Made by a program: the position numbers and the translations under genes. Positions 17,653 through 26,944 of a stretch of DNA of 64,000 nt are shown piece by piece (position 1 is the stretch's first letter; every line of letters begins with the position of its first letter). Where the stretch lies: assembly GCF_947498005.1 (NCBI RefSeq), contig NZ_CANMIW010000002.1:62001-126000 (forward strand), in the 5' to 3' direction. Origin of the DNA: an uncultured Winogradskyella sp. GTDB lineage: Bacteria; Bacteroidota; Bacteroidia; Flavobacteriales; Flavobacteriaceae. The notes beneath the pieces were generated by a model, which saw only the letters and a program-made list of their open reading frames with translations, had not been told where the DNA came from and did no database searches.

Positions 17653-18468
17653 CTAAATAAAGAAATGTTCTTTTGTATTCAGCTTTATACCATACAATTC
17701 AATAGGTTGCCATTTTGTATTTAAGATGTATTCTTTCAATCGTTTTTTTAGATGATCATTCTTTTTGTCTTGATAACCTATATTGTAAGTTTCTAAACTA
17801 TCAATTTTTCCAGATTTAGTTATAATGAATTGGGCAGAAAAATGATAGTCTTCTTCGCTTTGTGGTTGAAATGCTATAGTGTGTTTTATATTACGTATTT
17901 CATTTTGAATAGAGTCTTTCCATAGTCTATAATTTTTTGATCTATGTCTGGTATTTAAGGCATAAGAATCACTCCAAGTATAAATTAAGTTTTTGTTATG
18001 ATGTAAGTATATACTATCAACAATTCTTTTTGAATCATTTATAAAGTCAGCTCCATATTTGTCAGCAATGGCTTTATGCATTATACGCTCATAGCATTCG
18101 TAATATTCGTCATCTGCAGACACTATGCAGCTTAATAGTAATTCTATAGAATTTATTGAGTAATTGTTCTCTAAATAATTTGGAAAGTTTCTAAGACTTG
18201 GAGGTAAATGTTCTCTCTCACTTCCTATAAAATATGTTAGCTTATTTTTCTTAATATCAATTTCGGCTTTAAATGAATCTAGCAAGCAATAAGATTCTTT
18301 AATGGGTTTAAGTTCTGATATTCGTTGATGATATTTACGATAAGAATCATAATCGTTAATATCTAAAGTATCTAACATACTATGGTATTCTGAGATTTTT
18401 TTATGTTCAGAGTTATTACAGCCAGCTGCTAGAATAACCAATAGAATTGTAGGAATAATTTTTCTCAT
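17653..18468 (-). CDS. Lipoprotein of unknown function
   Basis: 271 aa from the ATG at 18468. A longer frame starting at 18648 exists, but its first 60 codons overlap the FAD-dependent dehydrogenase gene by 101 bp and read as antisense-like hydrophobic residues. The Met at 18468 begins a clean lipoprotein signal with lipobox LAAGC. The mature part is charged and largely helical near the N-terminus. The C-terminal part (HFSAQFIITKSGKIDSLETY, then WQPIELYGIKL) recalls the TonB C-terminal-like fold of energy-transducer homologues, which is only a weak impression. Its relation to neighbours is unclear and no function is assigned. Confidence 0.7.
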   Translation of the reverse strand: MRKIIPTILLVILAAGCNNSEHKKISEYHSMLDTLDINDYDSYRKYHQRISELKPIKESYCLLDSFKAEIDIKKNKLTYFIGSEREHLPPSLRNFPNYLENNYSINSIELLLSCIVSADDEYYECYERIMHKAIADKYGADFINDSKRIVDSIYLHHNKNLIYTWSDSYALNTRHRSKNYRLWKDSIQNEIRNIKHTIAFQPQSEEDYHFSAQFIITKSGKIDSLETYNIGYQDKKNDHLKKRLKEYILNTKWQPIELYGIKLNTKEHFFI

Positions 18469-18547
18469 ATTAGCATAACGTTTATTGAGAAATTTTCTTA
18501 TTTCTAAAAAAACCAGATCATTATTTTTAAAACGTGACAAAAGCTTA

Positions 18548-20101
18548 TTATTGACAAGCTGCTTCAGCACAACGCTCACCATCCATTGCTGCAGAAATAA
18601 TACCACCAGCATAACCACCACCTTCGCCACAAGGAAATAAATTAGCAATTTCTGGATGTTCTAAAGTTTCTGTCCTTGGTATACTAACAGGTGAAGAGGT
18701 TCTAGATTCTACACCAATAATATTAGCTTCTTCTGTATAGTATCCTTTCATTTTTTGCCCAAAAGCTTTAAAACCTTTTCTTAGTGAACCACCAATTATT
18801 TTAGGTAATAAAGAGTGTAATGGTGCGGAATTTAGGCCTGGTTGATATGAGGTTTCGTTAAGGCTATTTGATGTTTTTCCTTCCACAAAATCCGTTAGTT
18901 TTTGTGCAGGTGCAGATTGTTTTCGTCCTCCAGATGTAAAGGCTAAACGCTCTAAATCTTTTTGATATTCTAATGCTTTTAGAGCACCAAAATGTTCGTA
19001 TTTATATAAATCTTTATCTGCATTTATTTCAGTAACAATACCAGAATTGGCAAACTTATTATTTCGTTTAGAAGGTGACATTCCATTTACTACTACTTCT
19101 CCATTTGCGGTGGCAGCAGGTACAATAAATCCACCAGGACACATGCAAAAAGAGTACACACCTCTATGATTAATTTGTTCTACCAAACTGTATGATGCAG
19201 CAGGTAATAATTCGTCTCTTGGTTCACCTGAACAATGGTATTGAATACCATCAATAATCTCTTGTGGATGCTCAACTCTAACTCCCATTGCAAAAGATTT
19301 CGCTTCAAGTTTAACCTTTTTGTCATTTAATAAATAGAAAATATCTCTTGCAGAATGACCAGTTGCTAAAATTACTTTTTCTACATTAAGTTCTTTTCCG
19401 TCTAAAAGTTGAAGCGCAACAATCTTATTATCTTTTAATGTAAAATCTGAAACTCGAGATTCAAAGTGAACTTCTCCTCCATATTTTAAGATGGTTTCGC
19501 GAATGTTAGTGACAACCTTTGGCAATTTATTAGTACCAATATGAGGATGAGCATCCACCAATATTTGATCAGTAGCACCATGATAAACTAAATTTTCAAA
19601 TACTCTACGTACATCACCGCGCTTTAAGCTTCTGGTGTAAAGTTTACCATCAGAGTAGGTGCCAGCACCACCTTCGCCAAAACAATAATTAGAATCCTCG
19701 TTTACAAAATGATCTTGATTAATGGCTTTTAAATCGCGTCGTCGGTCTTTTACATTTTTACCGCGTTCTAAAACAATAGGCTTAAAACCTAACTCTATAC
19801 AACGCAGTGCTGCATACATTCCTGCTGGTCCAAAACCAATGATATGTATAGGTTTTGAATTAGAAACATCTTTGTAGTCAAAGTGATACTCAGAGGTTTC
19901 TGGCATTGGTTCATTAATATAGACCTCAACTTTGTAATTAAATATGATGTTGCGTTTACGAGCATCAATAGATTTTCTTAGAATTTTAATTCCAGAAATT
20001 TCAGAGGTTTTAATATCTAAATTATAAGCTGCTTTTTTTAGCAAACCATCTGGTTGTCTTTCTTCGAATAAATTAACACGTAATTGTAAGGCTCTTATCA
20101 T
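18548..20101 (-). CDS. FAD-dependent dehydrogenase (COG2509-type)
   Basis: A 517-aa cytoplasmic flavoprotein of the uncharacterised NAD(FAD)-utilising dehydrogenase group. After an approximately 85-residue N-terminal domain (Ala/Leu/Lys-rich, with SIDARKR) comes the dinucleotide-binding loop IHIIGFGPAGMYAALRC. Then follow GEGGAGTYSDGKL, TNKLPKVV, VILATGHSARD, YSFCMCPGGFIVPA and the C-terminal FAD contact FPCGEGGGYAGGIISAAMDG. The conserved Cys in CMCPGG and the glycine-rich ends are typical. The substrate is unknown across the family. It is transcribed leftward from a 124-bp region divergent to the App1-like gene. Confidence 0.87.
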   Translation of the reverse strand: MIRALQLRVNLFEERQPDGLLKKAAYNLDIKTSEISGIKILRKSIDARKRNIIFNYKVEVYINEPMPETSEYHFDYKDVSNSKPIHIIGFGPAGMYAALRCIELGFKPIVLERGKNVKDRRRDLKAINQDHFVNEDSNYCFGEGGAGTYSDGKLYTRSLKRGDVRRVFENLVYHGATDQILVDAHPHIGTNKLPKVVTNIRETILKYGGEVHFESRVSDFTLKDNKIVALQLLDGKELNVEKVILATGHSARDIFYLLNDKKVKLEAKSFAMGVRVEHPQEIIDGIQYHCSGEPRDELLPAASYSLVEQINHRGVYSFCMCPGGFIVPAATANGEVVVNGMSPSKRNNKFANSGIVTEINADKDLYKYEHFGALKALEYQKDLERLAFTSGGRKQSAPAQKLTDFVEGKTSNSLNETSYQPGLNSAPLHSLLPKIIGGSLRKGFKAFGQKMKGYYTEEANIIGVESRTSSPVSIPRTETLEHPEIANLFPCGEGGGYAGGIISAAMDGERCAEAACQ

Positions 20102-20225
20102 GTGGCGAAATTAATTATAATTATGAATACTTACTGTTTATCCTTCTAAATTTAGATAAAACGGTTAAGATGTTTTAAAGCTTTGTAGATTTTACTATCT
20201 TGAAAATTATTAAAAATAATTTCAT

Positions 20226-21230
20226 TTGAGCTGGTTAAAGAAAGATCCATTACAGATTATAGCTTTTCAAGGTTATGGTACTGATAATCATTTTTATGCA
20301 CGCGGAAGAGCACTAGAAGATGAGTCTATAGATTTAGATGAGCAGCATATTTGGCATCTTATTGTAAATACTTGGAAGCGTTTTGAGACTGATGAAATTA
20401 AAAACGTAGGTGTTAGTATAAAATTGCCCAATAATACCATTCTAAAAGGTGTTACAGATAATAAAGGATATTATAAGTTTGAAGAGAGCTTAGAAAATTT
20501 AAAAACTCTTACTAATGAAGAAGGTTGGTTGTCTTTTGAATTGTTTTATGATGATTTAAAGATAAAACGGACGATACAGAATAAAAATAGATTTCCAGGT
20601 GAGATTCTAATACCTTCCTCTAAGGCGCAATTTGGTGTGGCTAGTGATATTGACGATACTATTTTGCACACTGGTGTTGTGTCTACCTTAAAATGGAAAG
20701 TAATTTATAATTCAATTTTTAGGCATGCTAAGAATAGAATTCCGTTAGAAGGTGCTGCAGATTTTTATCATAAACTGCATAGAGGAATTTCTGGCGAAAA
20801 TGCAAATCCTATTTTTTATGTCAGTCATAGTCCATGGAATTTATATCGCTATTTAGAATTGTTTTTAAGACAGAACAAATTTCCTAAAGGTCCTATTTTA
20901 TTAAGAAGTTTAAGCAATTTTTTAAAGAAGAAATCTCAAGATGAAAAACCTCAGAAACAAAAAGAAATTCTTAATCTATTAAAAACGTATCCAGATTTAC
21001 CATTTATATTAATTGGTGATAGTGGTGAGCATGATCCAGACATTTACATGGAAATTGCAGAAGAATTTCCAAATCGAATTTTGGCAATTTATCTTCGTAG
21101 TGTGCAACACAAAAAGAAAATGTTGCGGGTAAAAGGATTAGTGGAAAACTACAAAACCACAATGGTTTTAATGGTGGAAAGTAGCGCACAGGCCATTGAG
21201 CACGCTAGAGAGAATGGCTTTATTGTATAA
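20226..21230 (+). CDS. App1-family (DUF2183) phosphatidate phosphatase-like protein
   Basis: A 334-aa protein with a beta-sandwich N-terminal region (residues about 8-130) and a HAD-type phosphatase domain. The catalytic motif is SDIDDTILHTG (Asp141 and Asp143 of DxDxT). Then follow FYVSHSPWNLYRYLELF, KGPILLRSL, KQKEILNLL and LIGDSGEHDPDIY (HAD acidic motif). Yeast App1 dephosphorylates phosphatidate; bacterial members are common but less studied. The start is a TTG at 20226, supported by the conserved N-terminal DPLQIIAFQGYGT and the lack of an upstream ATG. It ends 13 bp from the convergent PAP2 phosphatase gene. Confidence 0.88.
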   Translation: MSWLKKDPLQIIAFQGYGTDNHFYARGRALEDESIDLDEQHIWHLIVNTWKRFETDEIKNVGVSIKLPNNTILKGVTDNKGYYKFEESLENLKTLTNEEGWLSFELFYDDLKIKRTIQNKNRFPGEILIPSSKAQFGVASDIDDTILHTGVVSTLKWKVIYNSIFRHAKNRIPLEGAADFYHKLHRGISGENANPIFYVSHSPWNLYRYLELFLRQNKFPKGPILLRSLSNFLKKKSQDEKPQKQKEILNLLKTYPDLPFILIGDSGEHDPDIYMEIAEEFPNRILAIYLRSVQHKKKMLRVKGLVENYKTTMVLMVESSAQAIEHARENGFIV

Positions 21231-21243
21231 TTTCAGCATTTAT

Positions 21244-22071
21244 TTAAAAAGTGCCAACAACACCAAAAGTACCTGCACCCATTTTTAGTTGCCAAGATAT
21301 TTGCTTTGGCTCTTTAATTTCATAACGCTGATTACGCTTCATAAAATTATCGATGCCGTCTGTAATAACAATGCTAAAAGCCATACCAAAACCTACATCA
21401 GATATCCAATGTGCATTTTTCCATAATCTAGAAATTGGAGCAATTGATCCAACAGTATAAATACCAGCTTTAACCCAAAAATTATCAAATTGTTTAGCTA
21501 TAGCATGAGCCATAGAAAATGATAAAATTGAATGTCCGGAAGGAAAAGAGTGGTAGCCAGGTTCATTACTAAATGGACTAAAATGATCATGGTTTCCTGT
21601 TTTTGGCCTAGCACGACCAATAGCAGTTTTTGCAACACTTTGAAACAAGCCTGAAGCCACAGCAGACGAAATAATTAAAACACCTGTATATCTTACTTTT
21701 TCATTTTTTGTTAGTAATCCAAAACCATAAACACCAGCCGTTACCATGAAGAAATTTTGAGGACTGCCAAAATACCATCCAAAATCTTGTAATATAGTTG
21801 GAGCATGCTCACCTTGTTCTGTAAAAATGCGTTGTGCTTCATTATCTGCAAGATATAGTAAACTTGTACCTGCAATAAAACTTCCTGCAGTTATAAAATC
21901 CTTCTTTTTCCATCTTAAAGGTTGGGTGTAAGCATTGCCAACGCCTTTAATAATAGATATACCGTCGTATTTAAAATCGTTCCATATTCTTTTACCATCA
22001 GAAATAGAATCGTTTTGTGATTGAATATTAAGTGTAGATAATACTGCGAGAGCAAGTAAAAAGTATTTCAA
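21244..22071 (-). CDS. PAP2-superfamily membrane phosphatase
   Basis: A 275-aa protein with a signal peptide (about 1-19) and several hydrophobic segments. The three PAP2 signatures are complete: KTAIGRARP (Lys148 to Arg155-Pro), PSGH (177-180) and SRLWKNAHWISD (Arg215, His221, Asp225). The family dephosphorylates lipid phosphates such as phosphatidylglycerophosphate, undecaprenyl pyrophosphate or lipid A. The active site faces the periplasm in bacterial members. Its convergent neighbour also encodes a predicted lipid phosphatase. It starts 30 bp after the deoxynucleoside kinase stop and may form a transcript with it. Confidence 0.88.
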   Translation of the reverse strand: MKYFLLALAVLSTLNIQSQNDSISDGKRIWNDFKYDGISIIKGVGNAYTQPLRWKKKDFITAGSFIAGTSLLYLADNEAQRIFTEQGEHAPTILQDFGWYFGSPQNFFMVTAGVYGFGLLTKNEKVRYTGVLIISSAVASGLFQSVAKTAIGRARPKTGNHDHFSPFSNEPGYHSFPSGHSILSFSMAHAIAKQFDNFWVKAGIYTVGSIAPISRLWKNAHWISDVGFGMAFSIVITDGIDNFMKRNQRYEIKEPKQISWQLKMGAGTFGVVGTF

Positions 22072-22101
22072 TTTTTAGCGTAATAATTGAAGACTATAAC
22101 T

Positions 22102-22716
22102 TTAAAATAATCCATTAATTTCAGCATCAATTCGGTTGATTATGTCTCCTAAATCTTCAGGATTAGCAACAAAATCTAAATTGTCTACGTCTATAATTAA
22201 TAAATTTCCTTTATCGTATTTAGAAATCCAAGCTTCATAACGTTCGTTTAATCGGCTTAAATAATCGATACTAATTGTGTTTTCGTAATCGCGTCCTCTT
22301 TTATGGATTTGTGCGACTAAATTAGGAATAGAACTACGTAAATAAATAAGTAAATCTGGTCCTTTTACAAAAGATTCCATTAATTCAAATAACGAAGAAT
22401 AATTTTCAAAATCACGATTGGTCATTAAACCCATGGCGTGTAAGTTGGGTGCAAAAATATGTGCATCCTCATAGATTGTTCTGTCTTGAATGATATCTTT
22501 TCCGCTATCGTGAATTTGGTTAACTTGTCTAAATCTACTATTTAAAAAATAAACCTGCAGGTTAAAACTCCAACGCTCCATCTGATTGTAAAAATCATCT
22601 AAATACGGATTGTCAACTACATCTTCTAACTGTGCTTCCCACTTAAAATGTTTCGCTAGTAATTTTGTAAGTGTAGTTTTTCCGGCTCCAATATTTCCTG
22701 CAACGGCTACATGCAT
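22102..22716 (-). CDS. Deoxynucleoside kinase
   Basis: A 204-aa P-loop kinase of the deoxyadenosine/deoxyguanosine/deoxycytidine kinase family that phosphorylates salvaged deoxynucleosides. The Walker A is GNIGAGKTTL (residues 7-16). DRTIYEDAHIF carries the ERS/DRT-like catalytic arginine motif, and RRxR-type lid residues occur around IHKRGRDYE. The region LIIDVDNLDF closes the fold. Which deoxynucleoside it prefers cannot be read from these motifs. It lies 3 bp after the preceding minus-strand gene, so the two are translationally close. Confidence 0.88.
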   Translation of the reverse strand: MHVAVAGNIGAGKTTLTKLLAKHFKWEAQLEDVVDNPYLDDFYNQMERWSFNLQVYFLNSRFRQVNQIHDSGKDIIQDRTIYEDAHIFAPNLHAMGLMTNRDFENYSSLFELMESFVKGPDLLIYLRSSIPNLVAQIHKRGRDYENTISIDYLSRLNERYEAWISKYDKGNLLIIDVDNLDFVANPEDLGDIINRIDAEINGLF

Positions 22717-22719
22717 AAT

Positions 22720-23520
22720 CTAATCTAATTTTAATTGGTATTGATATAGTAAATTTTCTCGGTAAAGATACACTGTTTCGTTGGTTACCAAAAACTGATT
22801 TATTAACATTTTTGGATGTTTAACAGGTAATATTTCTGTTTGGTTTTTTTCTAAGATAAACAAAGAATCTTCTTTTTTTAAAACCAAATGCGCTTCGTTA
22901 AATGCCAAACTTTCGTAACCTGTGTTTTTCAGTTTTCTTATTAAGCTTCCAAAATAATTATAGATATAAAGATAATTTTCAGTGAGTAAGAAGCAATAAT
23001 TATAATCGCTTTTTAAATCTAGAACTTTAGATTGTACTGGTACTGTTTTTAGTTTGGTTTTGTTTGAAGCATAATCGTATAATTCTAAATATTGAAAATC
23101 TTCATTAAATAACCAAAGTGTATTGTTATAGCCCGAAGAAACAAACGATACATTTTTGTAGGTTGTGTTAGAGTTAAAATCAATTTTTGAAATTTCAGCC
23201 AAGCGATTATCTAGGATTATAACTGTATTAAAGTCTTTATAGAACAGATTTATTTTTAAAGGATTAAATGTGTTTGCCGATGTAATTTCGCCTAACTGAA
23301 AATTAGAATAACTAATAATAGTGTCCTTCGTTTTTTTATTGAAGGTGTTATTTTCCGTTGAATAATAAAAGGTTCCATAATTATCTATTCCGAAAATAGA
23401 CTCCGCTTTTATAATTGTAGAATCTTTTAAAGTCGCTGTAGCTGTAACGAGTTGTTGGTTTTCTCCTTGCGCAAAGCCTAAAAAACTAGAAATTAAAAAT
23501 AAAAGAAAAAGCTTTTGCAT
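22720..23520 (-). CDS. Exported protein of unknown function, propeller-like
   Basis: A 266-aa protein with a signal peptide (residues 1-17, ending GFAQG). The mature part consists of short beta-strand-like repeats ending in aromatic/Leu-rich turns (for example TLWLFNEDFQYLELYDY and YNYCFLLTENYLYIYNYFG), suggesting an incomplete beta-propeller. There are no catalytic motifs and no lipobox. Flavobacterial genomes often carry a similar gene beside a deoxynucleoside kinase, but I cannot verify that here. The stop is 3 bp from the kinase ATG, implying co-transcription. Confidence 0.72.
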   Translation of the reverse strand: MQKLFLLFLISSFLGFAQGENQQLVTATATLKDSTIIKAESIFGIDNYGTFYYSTENNTFNKKTKDTIISYSNFQLGEITSANTFNPLKINLFYKDFNTVIILDNRLAEISKIDFNSNTTYKNVSFVSSGYNNTLWLFNEDFQYLELYDYASNKTKLKTVPVQSKVLDLKSDYNYCFLLTENYLYIYNYFGSLIRKLKNTGYESLAFNEAHLVLKKEDSLFILEKNQTEILPVKHPKMLINQFLVTNETVYLYRENLLYQYQLKLD

Positions 23521-23616
23521 AAAGGTTGACCACTTAAGACTGAAAAATACAAAATTGTACCAATTAATAACGCTTAAGGATTGCAGTAATTTTAAAAACG
23601 AACAGATTTCATAAAA

Positions 23617-24300
23617 TTATACCGTTAATTTATAACCAAACCCACGAACATTAATAATCTGAATGTTTTTATCCTTTTGTAATTTTTTTCGCAGTTTACT
23701 AATAAAAACATCCATGCTTCTTGCGGTAAAAAAATCATCAGTTCCCCAAAGTTTATTCAATATTAAAGAACGGTCTAAAACCTGATTTTTATTTTTTATA
23801 AGATGAAACAATAAGTGTGCTTCTCTGTGAGTGAGCTGAACGGACTCCTCATCCATGAAACTTAATTGTTGTTTAGGAAAATCGAAAGCGAATTGACCAA
23901 GCGTTATAATTTCAGAGGTTTTTTGCGTTTTAGTTCTATCTACTAAATTATGCACCCTAACAATAAGCTCTTCCATGCTAAATGGTTTTTTAAGGTAGTC
24001 ATTTCCGCCAATAGAAAAACCTTCAACCACATCTGCAGTTTGAGATTTTGCCGTTAAAAATATAATAGGAATAGTATCATCTTCAGCTCTAATTTCTTTG
24101 GCTAAAGTGAAACCATCTTTTTTAGGCATCATTACATCCAAAACTAAAATGTCTGGCGCTTCAGTTTGATGTTTTTTAAAAGCAATATCTCCATTTTCGC
24201 AAAGGGTAACTTCAAAGTCCCTTGTTTCTAAGCTTTCTTTTATAATCTGTCCTAGCGCTGCTTCGTCCTCAGCCAATAAGAGTTTAATTTTATTAGCCAT
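23617..24300 (-). CDS. OmpR/PhoB-type response regulator
   Basis: A 227-aa regulator with a receiver domain (residues 4-118) and a winged-helix OmpR DNA-binding domain (about 130-226). The acidic pocket is Glu11-Asp12, the phosphoacceptor is Asp55 in LVLDVMMPKKDG, the conserved Thr/Lys pair is in FLTAKS and LKKPFS. The winged helix shows LTHREAHLLFHLIKNKNQVLDRSLIL and the C-terminal VRGFGYKL. It overlaps the upstream histidine kinase gene by 8 bp, which indicates translational coupling and partnership. The likely target is the divergent GLPGLI/TonB cluster, whose promoter region carries three GTTAAC boxes. Layout resembles the RprXY pair of Bacteroidetes; the name is not assigned. Confidence 0.93.
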   Translation of the reverse strand: MANKIKLLLAEDEAALGQIIKESLETRDFEVTLCENGDIAFKKHQTEAPDILVLDVMMPKKDGFTLAKEIRAEDDTIPIIFLTAKSQTADVVEGFSIGGNDYLKKPFSMEELIVRVHNLVDRTKTQKTSEIITLGQFAFDFPKQQLSFMDEESVQLTHREAHLLFHLIKNKNQVLDRSLILNKLWGTDDFFTARSMDVFISKLRKKLQKDKNIQIINVRGFGYKLTV

Positions 24301-25825
24301 TTGGAAGTGTGATTTTAAACGTAGTTAAATTTTTATTCAATTCTAAATTTATAGAGCCTTTATGTTTTTCTATAATCGTTTTGGTGTAATATAAACCAAT
24401 GCCAAATCCTTTTACATCGTGCTTATTGCCTTTTGGTACACGATAAAACTTGTCGAAAATTTGTTCTTTATTGGTTTTAGTCAAACTGTTACCGTTGTCA
24501 GAAATTAGAATGATGCAATTATTTTTGTTTTCCCTTAATTGAACAGTAATTTCTTCGCCACCATATTTTATAGCATTATCTAAAATGTTATTTAAAGCAT
24601 TTTCAATATGAAATATATCTGCATTAATGATTAAGTTTTCAACTAGAAAATTATTGTTTATGGTTTTTTCTCTGAATTGTATTTTATAACGATTGGTTAG
24701 TGTTAACAGCAATTCAGATAGATTAAAGTTTTCGTTTTTTAGGTCTAAATTATTACTGTCTAAGGTTGCTGTTTCTAACATTTTTTCAACCATAACATTT
24801 AGTTTCCCTAATTGCACTGAAGACATGTTTAGGTATTTTTTGGTCTTTTCCTTGTCTTCAATGGCATTAAAACTATTTATACTTTCTATTGCTGCACTTA
24901 TGGTGGCTATAGGCGTTTTAAACTCGTGCGTTATATTACTAATAAGGTCGTTTTTTACTTCGGCTAGTTGTTTTTGGTCTCGTATAATTTTCAGTAGGTA
25001 AAATAATGAACTTATTACAGCAAGTATGAGAAGTGTAGAAATTAAAATTCCACCTAAAATTCTATATAAAATAGCTTCAGTTGTATTTGTAAACAATATG
25101 GTTAAAAAAGTACCTTTTGGCAGAAACGTAGATTTTGAGTCCGTCTGTAAATAATCGGCTGACATGTGATTAGGATCAAGCTCTGGCATTTCTTTTGTTT
25201 TAATCCAATGTTCAATATCGTGTTTAGGATTTTTATAGTCTAAATAGAATGCGATATCAATATTTTTGCGTTTTAATTCTTGCTTAACTAAACTATCTAC
25301 GCTTTTTATATCTAGAGTATCATTAGTCATTGAAATCATGACTTTTGATGTTAAAAACTCAGCAGTTTTAAAATCAATGCCCTTATTTTTTAAACTGTCT
25401 TTTTTTAAATGAAAATTTTCTATTGTTAAAGGGTTGAGTTTTTCATCTTCTTTTTTAGCCATCGAGTCGGCCTTACGTCCCCTAAGTATCGTTATGCCGT
25501 CTATGGCAGTGACATCTAAAGAATCAATATTACTAAAGCCAATATTAGATTCATCTAAGTTTTTTAAAAAATTTTGAAGTTTACTTCCTTCTTTAAAGGC
25601 ATCCTTTTGTTGATCGCCTTTTAAGAAAATACCAATAGTAGATTGTTCTGCTAAAGCGGTATAATAATCATCAACGGCTTTGTCTAAACTAATTTGTACA
25701 TCATTAATGAGCTGTTGTTTGCTAGTTTGGTAGTTTTTGTAATTCCAATAGACTTGTATTCCAATTGTACCAAGAATAACAACCACTATAGTATATAAAA
25801 TCCATTTGTATCTTACATCATTCAT
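24293..25825 (-). CDS. Sensor histidine kinase
   Basis: A 510-aa membrane kinase. TM1 is at about residues 8-26 and TM2 at about 257-279, framing a roughly 230-residue periplasmic sensor domain rich in Asp/Lys and not resembling a known fold by eye. A HisKA segment follows with the phosphoacceptor His300 in SNITHEFKTPIA, then N-box DNAIKYGGEE, G1 ISDNGNSL, F-box IFDKFYRVPKG and G2 GFGIGLYYTKTII. It overlaps the response regulator start by 8 bp. It reads divergently from the GLPGLI genes across a 140-bp promoter region. The signal is unknown, but the regulated cluster suggests an envelope cue. Confidence 0.93.
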   Translation of the reverse strand: MNDVRYKWILYTIVVVILGTIGIQVYWNYKNYQTSKQQLINDVQISLDKAVDDYYTALAEQSTIGIFLKGDQQKDAFKEGSKLQNFLKNLDESNIGFSNIDSLDVTAIDGITILRGRKADSMAKKEDEKLNPLTIENFHLKKDSLKNKGIDFKTAEFLTSKVMISMTNDTLDIKSVDSLVKQELKRKNIDIAFYLDYKNPKHDIEHWIKTKEMPELDPNHMSADYLQTDSKSTFLPKGTFLTILFTNTTEAILYRILGGILISTLLILAVISSLFYLLKIIRDQKQLAEVKNDLISNITHEFKTPIATISAAIESINSFNAIEDKEKTKKYLNMSSVQLGKLNVMVEKMLETATLDSNNLDLKNENFNLSELLLTLTNRYKIQFREKTINNNFLVENLIINADIFHIENALNNILDNAIKYGGEEITVQLRENKNNCIILISDNGNSLTKTNKEQIFDKFYRVPKGNKHDVKGFGIGLYYTKTIIEKHKGSINLELNKNLTTFKITLPNG

Positions 25826-25864
25826 AATTCAAATGTAGAAGTAAAAAAAATAGATTGCTAATCG

Positions 25865-25890
25865 GTTAACACTCGTTAACGTTGGTTAAC
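25865..25890. promoter_or_regulatory. Three GTTAAC boxes at 10-bp spacing, likely response-regulator site
   Basis: GTTAAC occurs at 25865-25870, 25875-25880 and 25885-25890, exactly one helical turn apart. Tandem sites with a 10-11 bp period are the usual target of OmpR-type regulators. The array lies between the two-component genes and the GLPGLI cluster. The third box directly follows the predicted -33 TTG of the rightward promoter. Confidence 0.6.
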
Positions 25891-25911
25891 ATAAGTAGTG
25901 GTTTAATTTTC
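25882..25911 (+). promoter_or_regulatory. Predicted promoter of the GLPGLI-TonB cluster
   Basis: TTG at 25882-25884, a 19-bp spacer and TAATTTTC at 25904-25911 match the Bacteroidetes TTG-N19-TAnnTTTG pattern with one mismatch. Transcription would begin near 25916, about 50 bp before the first GLPGLI ATG. Confidence 0.5.
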
Positions 25912-25965
25912 AGATAATTGTAGTATATTAATCAAAAACATAATCAATCTATAATATATCAAATT

Positions 25966-26829
25966 ATGAAAAATCTCTCAATCTTATTCTCATTAATATT
26001 AATTCTTGTGGCGTCATCAGTTTTAGCTCAAGATTTTCAAGGCGTGGCAACATATAGAACACAACGCAAAATTGACATAAAAATGGATAGCACTAAAATG
26101 AATGACGCTATGCAGACCAAGATGATAGAAATGATGAAAAAGGGATTTCAGAAAACCTACACTTTAACCTTTGATAAATCTTCATCATTATATAGGCAAG
26201 AAGTTGAATTAGACAAGCCGCAAGTTGGTGGCGAAATGATGATGTCTTTTGGAAATAGTGGTAACGATGTTTTTTATAAAAATATAAAAGACAAAAGCTA
26301 TATAGATCAAAAAGAAACGATGGGTAAAAATTTTTTGATAAAAGATTCAATTGTCTCAATTGACTGGAAATTGGAGTCAGACACTAAACATATTGGAGAA
26401 TATATGTGTTTTAAAGCAACTTATACTAAACAAGTGCCAAAAAGAAAGAGTATTAGTTTTAGCAGTAATACAAATAAAAAAAAGAAATCTGATGATGAAA
26501 AGGAAGAGGAGGAAGCGGTTGAAATGGAAGATCGTATAATCACAGCTTGGTACACACCTCAGATACCTGTGAGTAATGGGCCAGCTAAATATCAAGGATT
26601 ACCCGGGTTAATTTTAGAAATTCATGATGGAAAGTTAACTGTTATTTGTAGTCAAATAGTAATTAATCCAGAAGAAAAAATAGAAATTACAGAACCTACT
26701 AAGGGTAAGCAAGTTGACCAACAAGAATATGACGATATAATGGATAAAAAGGCCAAGGAAATGATGGAGCGTTATGCACCTCGTAAAGGTTCAAAAGGAG
26801 AGCACGTTATAATTTCAGTTGGTGGTTAA
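25966..26829 (+). CDS. GLPGLI family protein (first copy)
   Basis: A 287-aa exported protein with a signal peptide ending near VLAQ. It carries the family signature around AWYTPQIPVSNGPAKYQGLPGLILEI, preceded by the IGEYMCFKAT strand. A Lys/Glu-rich low-complexity insert (KKKKSDDEKEEEE) sits between the strands. GLPGLI proteins are Bacteroidota-specific, commonly encoded beside TonB-type barrels and two-component systems; no biochemical function is established. The gene is the first of a rightward cluster (copy 2 after 115 bp, then the barrel gene). The three GTTAAC boxes and a good promoter lie just upstream. Confidence 0.9.
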   Translation: MKNLSILFSLILILVASSVLAQDFQGVATYRTQRKIDIKMDSTKMNDAMQTKMIEMMKKGFQKTYTLTFDKSSSLYRQEVELDKPQVGGEMMMSFGNSGNDVFYKNIKDKSYIDQKETMGKNFLIKDSIVSIDWKLESDTKHIGEYMCFKATYTKQVPKRKSISFSSNTNKKKKSDDEKEEEEAVEMEDRIITAWYTPQIPVSNGPAKYQGLPGLILEIHDGKLTVICSQIVINPEEKIEITEPTKGKQVDQQEYDDIMDKKAKEMMERYAPRKGSKGEHVIISVGG

Positions 26830-26944
26830 TTTTCTTAACATAAATTTAACGGTATAGGATTTTACTTTTCTTCATTCAATGAGTCTTACGTTTAGTGAGA
26901 TTAACTAAATTCGTTTTGGATTTTATAACAACATCGATAAACAC

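Noticed and set aside
17653..18648. 331-aa version of the lipoprotein gene starting at 18648
   Set aside because: Its first 60 codons overlap the end of the FAD-dependent dehydrogenase gene. The internal Met at 18468 begins a perfect lipoprotein signal.
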